64,000 nt of DNA. It comes from Cristatella mucedo (lineage: Eukaryota; Bryozoa; Phylactolaemata; Cristatellidae). The notes under the pieces were generated by a model. It worked only from the letters and a program-made list of their open reading frames with translations, was not told where the DNA came from and ran no database searches. The DNA lies in the NCBI GenBank assembly GCA_009760855.2, contig WPIO01000107.1, positions 623,001 through 687,000 on the forward strand, in the 5' to 3' direction. Positions 56,742-64,000 of the stretch are shown in pieces. Position 1 is the first letter of the stretch. Every line of letters begins with the position of its first letter. The translations under genes were made by a program, and so were the position numbers.

Positions 56742-56954
56742 CTGTAAGAGCCATGAATGCATGGGACCTTCATGATTCAGGTCGTTAAATTGAATTAGCA
56801 AAACCTTTGAATCAATCACGTGCAAATGCTGGTTGTACGTGCTGGAAATATGCATCGGCACTGCTTAAAAACATGAGCACGGTAGTATATTCAAAAACTC
56901 AGCATCAAATAACGTGAAGACATAAATCTTAATCTTTTTAAACCGGCCAAATAG

Positions 56955-57787
56955 TAATAATTATAACAATAATACATTTGACAAAGCACCCTCGGAGAAC
57001 TCAAATGTTTTCTAGGCGCTTTACAGTTGCTGCAAAGGAAGCACGATGGAACAGTTAGTGGTAGCATGCTCAATAAACAACTAGAAAACCATAGACATAC
57101 ATAGGGTCAGCCTGCAAGCAATGGTAATAGCGAAACGCACAGTCTCAGCACGCATAAGAGCATAGCATGCAAATCACAGGGACTCACTAAATCCTGTAAT
57201 AAATAGATGCGTGATTAGTTTCTTTTTACATGTGTTCAAGTCAGGAGATGTCGTGACGTAAATAGGCAGCTAGTACTAGGTTTTGGGCATACACGAACTA
57301 ATAGCACGATATCTAAAGAGCTTTTGGGTTTGCACGAGGTATAATGGAACAGTTGCATTCCGAAAAGCGGGTGGTACGATGCTTAGCATGGAGGGGATAA
57401 ATTTGATAATTTGATAGGTAGGCTGGAGCTAAAGAATGAATGAACCTAAAAGTGAGCGACAAAATCAATGCTTCGCTTGACATGGAGTTAGAGCAAGTCA
57501 GCGAGAAGTGGTCGTAGGTGGCAACGGCGATGCTCACGACAAACAATCCTCGCTGCAGAGTTTTGCACCAGCTCTAAACGCCTAATTTTTTAGGCCGGCA
57601 GAACAGCAACCAGTGAGTTACAGAAATAAAGACGGGATGTCACAAATGCACGGACCAACTTTGATGTAGTTTTCCTGTCTAAAGAAGCCCAAATTTTAGC
57701 AATGCTGTGTAGCTGAAAGTAGGTAAACTTGACTGTGGAGCTGATGTGGTTGTCAAATGAAAAGTCACCTAGGAACCGGACACCTAA
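56955..57787 (-). mobile_element. L2-A copy private to unit 2, diverged
   Basis: Tail (AATAATACATTTGACAAAGC), hairpin with changes, UTR, and a broken C-terminus (minus 57546-57313) up to antisense DDH and STVKS blocks near 57740. Many substitutions. Unit 1 has no L2-A at the matching position (about 49030), so it inserted after the duplication or was lost from unit 1. Given its divergence, the duplication must be old. Confidence 0.85.
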
Positions 57788-57789
57788 TC

Positions 57790-58200
57790 ATAATCATAAT
57801 CACATTATATTAGTATAGAGCCCTCAGAGAAGTGAATGCCTTTCTAGGCATACATTACAGACTCTGTGTAGACAGTATTACCAAATGATTGGTGATAGCA
57901 TCCACAGACAGAAGGCATACTGTAAGCAGGGACATGCACTCGACGGAAAAACTGCAAAGACCCAAGATATGCTGTAATAAACGGGTGCGTTTTAAGATTT
58001 CGTTTCGTCGTCATGTTAGGGACGTTCTGACATGCTTCGGTACTGAGTTCTTTGAAGCATGCTAACTAAAGGCGCAGTCTCCAGAGGTCTTGAGGTTCAT
58101 TCGAGGTATGGCTACATGATTTGAGTCAGACCAGCGGGCTTTACGATACTTCACCTGGTGGACTATAGTTGTAATAGTTAGGCCGGTACCAGAGAAGTTT
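57790..58200 (-). mobile_element. L2-C copy in unit 2, uninterrupted
   Basis: It begins with ATAATCATAATCA and a diverged hairpin (GAGCCCTCAGAGAAGTGAAT, TTTCTAGGCA), then the L2-C UTR (CACAGACAGAAGGCATACTG) and coding relic (ACTAAAGGCGCAGTCTCC). It is the counterpart of the split L2-C in unit 1 and gives the empty site for the 49267-50294 insertion. Confidence 0.8.
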
Positions 58201-59435
58201 TAGTAGTGCACACAGACGTGGAAGATCAGGCTACTGGGGAATTTCGTTCTACTAATATTAATAACAAAGAATTTTCAGCCTTAGAGAAACAAATGCCTCA
58301 ATATCCATTTAACAGTGAAGTATTGAAAATGAGAACAAGCAAGGACATCAACTGATTAACGATACGATGTAAATTTAAGGATTTAGGCACACAGAAACGA
58401 TGTCTCACAACGGCAAAAAACGAGTGACAGACAGATGCATTTGTTTTGCTAGCAATTTTTTGAGTTAGGGATATTAATAATTATACGGTAGCCATTTACA
58501 GAATTTTGAAATATAGTAACTTGAGGCAAGGTCTGCCGACGATTTGAGCTTGCTTACATGCTCAGCATAGCACTAGGAGTGAAAATTACATCTAGCTTAG
58601 CGAGAGCAAACCGAACACATGACGATCTGCTAGCGGTATATGGGAGCTTGCTGCCATTTCGCTGCTCGATCAGTAGCTATGAGGCTATAGAGAGAAGTAG
58701 TGGGTAGTGTTAAAACGGCGATGAAATTTACTACAGAGAAGTCTGGTAGCCGAGCTTTTAATTGATGGACAGCATCATATTGCACAGGAAGAAATAGCTT
58801 TAGAACACTATCGTAATACTTTACCAGAGCAGGGCTTTTCTCGGAAATTTACAAAGACTAAAATGGAAGCAAGGCAACCGATTAACATTATCATATACAG
58901 TGTAATCTCTCCTCAGCTCATAAAGAGCAATTCATTCCTCCAGAGCCAGTCCTGTGAGGACCTAGACCAATTTTATACTACATTTCCACTGTCTGCATTG
59001 AACAATCTTTCTAAAAATGCCGGGTGGAAATCATCTTTAACCATTGGGAGCATTGGGAACTCAAAGGAGGGCCCCCGAAGAGAATAGTAAGGGCAAATAC
59101 TTGCTAATTGAAATGATTCACAAAAAACTGAGTTAAGATGTGCAGCCTGATTAGACATTAATGGGAATAATTAAGCCATAGCAAGCGATACTGGGAATAT
59201 AAACGCGAGTAAAAAATAAAAGTTCGTAGAAATGACCAATTCTTAAAGTTAATTCATTCCTTAAGGAAGAGCCACTGCACTCTGTTAAGAAGTTGAATAC
59301 CGTGGCAATGGCTCTTTGAACTACAACTAATTTTTTTCTTTCATTTTTAACGTCTTATTACACTTTCCACAATACCTTGAATTGTGAGCTACAGCCGTGA
59401 ACAAGCGATGCCCCTAATAAATGCACTAACTAGTC
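58201..59435. other. Shared unit DNA, no conserved frame
   Basis: It aligns with 50480-51737 of unit 1 and includes the old L2-like remnant from about 58870. The plus frame 58863-59087 is not kept in unit 1. Probably intronic. Confidence 0.5.
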
Positions 59436-60093
59436 GAGAACACCCGAAGAGCCATTTTCAGAGTACTGCCGCGATCCACAAAATGCTAAGATACTTGGCA
59501 GTGGGGCTATTCTTATCTGGATTAATTGAGGCAGCGATTACAGGTTCAGATTGATGCCATGGTGAGCCAAGCTTGCGATATACTAGATATATTTAAGGCA
59601 GTAATAGCCCAGGAGGAAAGGTGCTCGCCCTTCAGAACCGAAGTAGTGAGTTCCCATCCAGCAGTAGGCGAACATTATTACCAACTCCGAGCAGTGGTGA
59701 CAGCCATTTAGGAGCTTCTGTGGCTATGCAAATTTGGCACTTAAATAAGCTAATGTCTTGCCAACTTTAGTTCCACAGCACGCTTTTGCCACTAACCAGT
59801 ATTTTACAGTGCTCAGTAAGCAGCAATCAGTTGTGCCAAGGAAAATTCGCGATATGATAAGGAGCACGGTGAGAAGTTTAAACTTGTCGGAAACTAATAG
59901 CATGCCGGATTGTTTATGCTGTCGTCGTGGTGAGTTTTACTTGCGACGTGCTAGGCTTCGGACAGCTGACAGATTAAAAATTCTCATTTACACAGCGGCA
60001 GAAAAGTCGCAGAGATTATCACTAGGGGTTGCAAGCAGCCATTTTAGGACTCGCCAATTAAGGACTTGAACACTCGCAGTCGGTTGCCTTGGT
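59436..60093. other. Segment kept only in unit 2, with two frames
   Basis: Unit 1 has an L2-A copy in this interval. The plus frames 59526-59711 (DAMVSQACDILDIFKAVIAQ, VVSSHPAVGEHYYQLRAVVT) and 59758-60069 (VVPRKIRDMIRSTVRSLNLS, CLCCRRGEFYLRRARLRTAD) look protein-like, are in different frames and are not recognised. They may be relics of a processed gene or transposon. Confidence 0.4.
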
Positions 60094-60564
60094 CGTGCAG
60101 AACGAATGCCATACCCACGGGCAGCATACAATCTCTCGATCCTAGTGAATACTGAAGAAATTGTAGATGCGCTTTCTAGTGCAGTCGCGTCCAGAAAATT
60201 ATGTGTGAGATAAATCATGTTCGAAGTCGTTGAATCCACGCCTCAGGCATTTCTAGCATTTAAGCATATGCTTCCCTTGAAAGACTCCATTGGATGACCG
60301 GATACTGAAATGGTGATCTTTTAAACTATGATAATAGCACAAGCATTTCCTCCTGCATTGATGATCCACGAACCCTAGAGAAAAGGCAAGAGAAAGCTTC
60401 GGTAGAAGACCAGATAGCGACCACTACATCAGCTGCTGACCTGTTGCTCTTCTAGACGGGCACTCTGTAGTACCCTTCCATGACTAAGGGAGCATGTAGG
60501 GTGGTCCCAAATGATTTTACAGGCTGGGCGAAACTGAACCTGCATTTTTTAAACTTGGCTTATA

Positions 60565-60655
60565 CAACAGCTACATTTGTATAGCAACAGAAAGGCACTA
60601 TTAGCCACCACCACCACTTGCAGTGGCAATAATTGATCACCCACTGGTGCGAAGC
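60565..60655 (-). mobile_element. SINE body fragment in unit 2
   Basis: TTTGTATAGCAACAGAAAGG, CCACCACCACCACTTGCAGT and ATTGATCACCCACTGG match the unit 1 fragment at 53494 and the SINE body at 33733. Confidence 0.6.
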
Positions 60656-61102
60656 GAGACGCGTCAAGCTAATATATATATAGACTGTAGCAGAAGAGCA
60701 AGTAACCCACTTCGTTCTTTTCTATCAGTTAGGAAGTTCTAAATAACAAACTAGTTAGTAGCCAGATGTTATACTGTGGATACACTAACCAGGGCCTTCC
60801 GATAATTGCTCGTCAATATCAGGTCGGTCCCAGGCTCACATTTTTCTACCTGCTCCACTGCTTTGGTCATTACTCATCATATTATGTTGCTCCTATGTGA
60901 AGATGGTTCGTGCACGCGACCTAGGACAACTGACAACTATTGTTTTTCAAACATCGATTGATAGCCAAGCTTACCTTTGAACAATGCGTAATACTAACCT
61001 GTGGCTAATGTAAAGTTAAATTGACTGTGAATTACATGCACAGGATTTAAACTTGATGAAGCTGATTGAGATAAAAGTGTTCTCTTTAAAAATTATACCG
61101 AC

Positions 61103-61242
61103 CTTTTTGAAGTTTCCTCTACTGGAGTCTCACCGACGGCTGCAAGAGTTGCTACGTTTTCGGGAACAGTTTTGCTTGAGTTTACTTTTTTTCTTGGTTT
61201 CCTCGGATAAACCTTCCTCTTTGTAGCCGCTTTTCCCTTTGC
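61103..61242 (-). CDS. Duplicated unknown gene, copy 2, small exon
   Basis: A 140-nt exon between acceptor CTCATTTTCAG and donor AAAAAG/GTCGGT. It encodes AKGKAATKRKVYPRKPRKKV, NSSKTVPENVATLAAVGETP and VEETSK, then shares an Arg codon with the exon at 56315-56741 (TSK-R-FTNTKENSS). The first half is strongly basic (KRKVYPRKPRKK), like a bipartite nuclear localisation or DNA-contact segment. The paralogue at 54033-54172 lacks this basic run, so the two copies have diverged in charge. The role is unknown. Upstream exons were not found. Confidence 0.65.
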
Positions 61243-61810
61243 CTGAAAATGAGGATTAAGGATATTCCACGTCAGTTAATGGTTCGTGACAGAATAAAGG
61301 CAATAAAGTTAGAAAACTTGGGCTTAGTAAGCGACTTAAGCAAGTCCTTGACTTATCAAAGGATATTGTACAGACTAAAAAGATACATTGACATTGTGTA
61401 ATCTTTCATGCCGCTAAAAATAGCTAGACCGGCATTCAATGATAGTAAGCCTCTTTCAGGGCAATGTAGTCTTCAGTAAATTCCTTAAATACCCAACTTC
61501 TGCTCTAAATGCTCCCTTTAAGTAATAATGTGATATTCCTCTGTCTGGCAAGTTACTCGCAGCCTATTTCGTTTTCATTTGCACAATTTCACAAATAGCG
61601 ATTAGGTAATATATCACGACTACACTAATGAGGGCAGATAGTTGAAATAGCACTTTATACGTGAAGGAAGACTACGTAAAGATCACGAGTACGCGAAACT
61701 TAAATTTCTTTGACTTTGCCTGACTTTATAAACTGCTGAATGGTATCTTAATAAAATAACTTTTGAAAGATTAATGAAAGCAATGGCTTAAATGTTTTAT
61801 AGACCCTGTT

Positions 61811-61844
61811 AAAACTATTGTACCCACATGTGGACAATAGTTTT
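61811..61844. repeat. 34-bp near-perfect palindrome at the edge of unit 2
   Basis: AAAACTATTGT and ACAATAGTTTT flank ACCCACATGTGG, itself nearly palindromic. It starts about 15 bp beyond the last base that aligns with unit 1. No equivalent is present at the unit 1 edge near 54730. Confidence 0.8.
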
Positions 61845-62099
61845 CTAGATCAATTTAATTTTTCTGGCTCACGTGAATGGCCACACTCATACTAAAGGGG
61901 ACACAATTGATTGACCGTTGTTACCCAATTATATCCTCTGGAGTGTTAGTATTACCAAGTTTGATGGATCTCATTCATTGGGCATCGGCTGTCACAATCA
62001 TATCGCAATCAAATGCAACATTATCTGTGATTTGTGAAGCCTCAAAGCTTTTGATTGAGATGTTGGTAGCGGCAGATGGGAAGAATCCTTAGTCTCACT

Positions 62100-62640
62100 T
62101 ACACGCTGGACATGTTGCTTGCATTAGCCTACCTAGCCGACCTCCTTGCTCCTCCAGTGAGCTGGTATGCCAAAAGCCGGTCAAGATCCATTAATCTTAG
62201 TCTCTCAAAATTGAACTCTTTTGATCATAGAGCGTCTAGCCCTAATGCAGCAAAAGTCTGGAACTCACTTCCTGCTCCTTAAATGACCGTGCATAATTTA
62301 GTGGTTTCCATACAAATGAGCATTTTCACCAGACTGATTTGGCTTTGCACGGGAGACTGCAATGCTTGCTTTCGTGCGGACTGCCTCCTCTGTTCTTTCA
62401 TGGCGACAAGTGCATTGTTAATGGAATGACCATTAAACAAACATACTAGTTAATAGTATGCTCCTTTATACGAACGAAATGGAAAAGCTCAACCTCAAAG
62501 GGGACTTGACCGGTACGTCACGTGCAGTCATTGAGGATCGTAAGTGTTCTTTCCTAAAGTGACCTTACTCTAGACGTCCAGGTCATCTCGAAAGTCACAC
62601 CTGCCTACTTTTTCCTCTGAAAAAAGCGAAGAATCGGACG
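62100..62640 (+). mobile_element. Diverged L2-type C-terminal fragments
   Basis: 62104-62280 encodes LAYLADLLAPP, LSLSKLNSFDHRASSPNAAK and VWNSLPAP, matching the AYLSDLL...FGDRAFSSYAPKAWNSLP layout but from a different L2 lineage. At 62540-62640 a second piece (CCTTACTCTAGACGTCCAGG, TCACACCTGCCTAC) parallels the SDLSLDDHISSTVKSAY block. That block normally precedes the first, so the two are out of order. Confidence 0.55.
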
Positions 62641-62744
62641 CGTTTACACAGTGACACTAGAGCTTAATTTGCTCATGCATTGTTTACATTCCCCTAAACT
62701 TCCGGAACTCACTCTGCACAATTCTTCCAAGTGCAATAAGATAA

Positions 62745-63247
62745 TAATATAATAATAATAATAATGCACTTGATAAAGCACCCTCAGAGAACTTAATCTC
62801 TTTCTAGGCGCTTTACATTTGCTGCAAAGTGATATGCAATAGAATAGTAAGTAAAATCATGCTTCAAAAACAAACAATAAATAATATGGTTAGGGGTTAC
62901 ATGCACAGGGTCAGCATGCAAATGTGGTTAGTGGCAGCATGCACAGTGTCAGCACGCATAAGCACACAATGACGAATCACAGGGACCCACTAAATGCTGT
63001 CCTAAATAGGTGTGTTTTTAAGTTTCTTTTAAATGTGGTCAGGTCAGGGGATGTTCTGACGAAGGTCGGGAGGGAGTTCCAGGCTTTGGGAGCATACGAG
63101 CTAAATGCACGGTCTCCAAAGGATTTAAGGTTTGTACGAGGTATTTCCAGACTGTTGGATTCCGAAAAGCGAGTGGTACGATGCTTGGCCTGATGGGGTA
63201 GTATATCTGAAAGATAGGCTGGAGCCATAGAATGAAGAGACCTAAAA
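62745..63247 (-). mobile_element. L2-A copy, 5'-truncated, young-looking
   Basis: Tail, hairpin and UTR, then an unbroken C-terminal frame (63228-62977: APAYLSDILPHQAKHRTTRF, NSLEIPRTNLKSFGDRAFSS, YAPKAWNSLPTFVRTSPDLT, KTHLFRTAFSGSL). It is truncated in the LTFRSL block. The LEIPRT variant is shared with 34113-34712 and suggests a common subfamily source. Confidence 0.92.
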
Positions 63248-64000
63248 GATGCGAACTCTTAGCATAAAAGCCTGTCACTAGCACTACCTAACGTTAATCC
63301 AGCACTTGCAGCTATAAATCACTGCTCACTGAATTGTACAGACACCACATCACGCTACCCTTCTACTTCAACATTCTGTCATTTTAATTTGGGTTCATTC
63401 TTCCGTATGCACATTTCCTCACGTATTCCAATTTCATTCCATTCAAGCTAGGTGCAGTACTATCAGCACTAAAACTGTCCTACTCGTCACATCAGTGCTT
63501 GCTCGATGTGAATCGTCCTTTCTGGCCTGTTCATGTTTTCCCTAACTGCGAAATATTTAAGTTCGTGGATAGAGATTATATTCTCTTAGGGTACTATACA
63601 AAAAATTCTAAGCCTGCCATCGTATTAATAGTGTCTTGGAAGAGAATTACTTATGTTTTTTTGCAATGCAATTTTCTCACAACTGTCACGCATATTATTA
63701 CAAATACAGTGTGTGTACTGGCAAGAAGCATCACGGGAAAACGTAACTACCAATTACGTTTAGTAATATCTAAATTCTTCGCAGCGCATTGGTGGGATTA
63801 ATCGTGAAAAGTAATTACAAAACGAACCACTATCTGTACTTTATTATAAACTTCAACATAATTAGTTGGGTAGTTATTTGTTCATTACATGTTGCATGAA
63901 ATTTTTAATGAAATAAATTACAATGATCATTACCAAACTTATAGCTCTTCAATAGTTCAACGATTAATTTAATGTTCACTGTCAACGACTAAATTTCGTG
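63248..64000. other. No recognised feature
   Basis: A 100-codon plus frame (63499-63801) has no recognisable domain and no supporting splice or promoter context. Confidence 0.5.

Larger units (their letters stand above)
56151..61795. repeat. Segmental duplication, unit 2
   Basis: Partner of 48230-54730 in direct orientation. It starts in an L2-B fragment (CCTAGCTCTTTTAGCAAAAG) and carries the exon pair, the L2-C copy, the old L2 remnant, the SINE body and the flanking sequence to about 61795. Private features are an L2-A copy at 56955, the 59436-60093 segment, and absence of the 590-bp segment of unit 1. Confidence 0.9.

Overview
The window looks like nuclear DNA of an invertebrate animal. 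Coding sequence is sparse and split by introns with GT/AG boundaries. The background is AT-rich, with long TA, TG and GA microsatellites. The repeats are animal-type: CR1/L2-group non-LTR retrotransposons with hairpin and (ATT)n 3' ends, tRNA-headed SINEs, a possible 5S-headed SINE, and decayed pogo/Tigger and hAT transposases. I cannot assign a phylum from sequence alone.

Layout. 0-12 kb is mostly featureless DNA with L2 fragments, one decayed Tigger transposase, one tRNA SINE and the 5S-like SINE. At 12.8-13.5 kb are two terminal coding exons of an unrecognised minus-strand gene. 14-35 kb is a dense nest of L2 elements: the dominant family (called L2-A here), a second lineage (L2-B, 24.1-26.2 kb) and a third (L2-C), plus a hAT remnant, a GC-rich island at 22-22.6 kb, SINEs and an RT fragment of another non-LTR clade at 30.5-31 kb. 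36-42 kb is richer in GC. It holds a decayed core-2 type beta-1,6-GlcNAc-transferase (GCNT) gene, a second hAT remnant and a pair of GC-rich repeats. 42-48 kb is again L2-dominated. 48.2-61.8 kb is a tandem segmental duplication of about 6 kb units, each loaded with its own private insertions.

The most interesting item is a gene carried by that duplication. In both units the minus strand has a 140-nt exon and a 427/430-nt exon with matching splice sites, matching phases and an open frame across the join, although the two proteins differ at many residues. I do not recognise the protein. The duplication also acts as a natural record of transposition: one L2-A copy has a perfect 14-bp target-site duplication and an empty counterpart in the other unit, and another L2-A copy sits where about 650 bp present in the other unit is missing.

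The mobile elements are linked. The 3' ends of the tRNA SINEs, and probably of the 5S-like SINE, resemble the L2-A 3' hairpin, as expected if L2 machinery mobilises them. No L2 copy here is intact, so the source copies must lie elsewhere.
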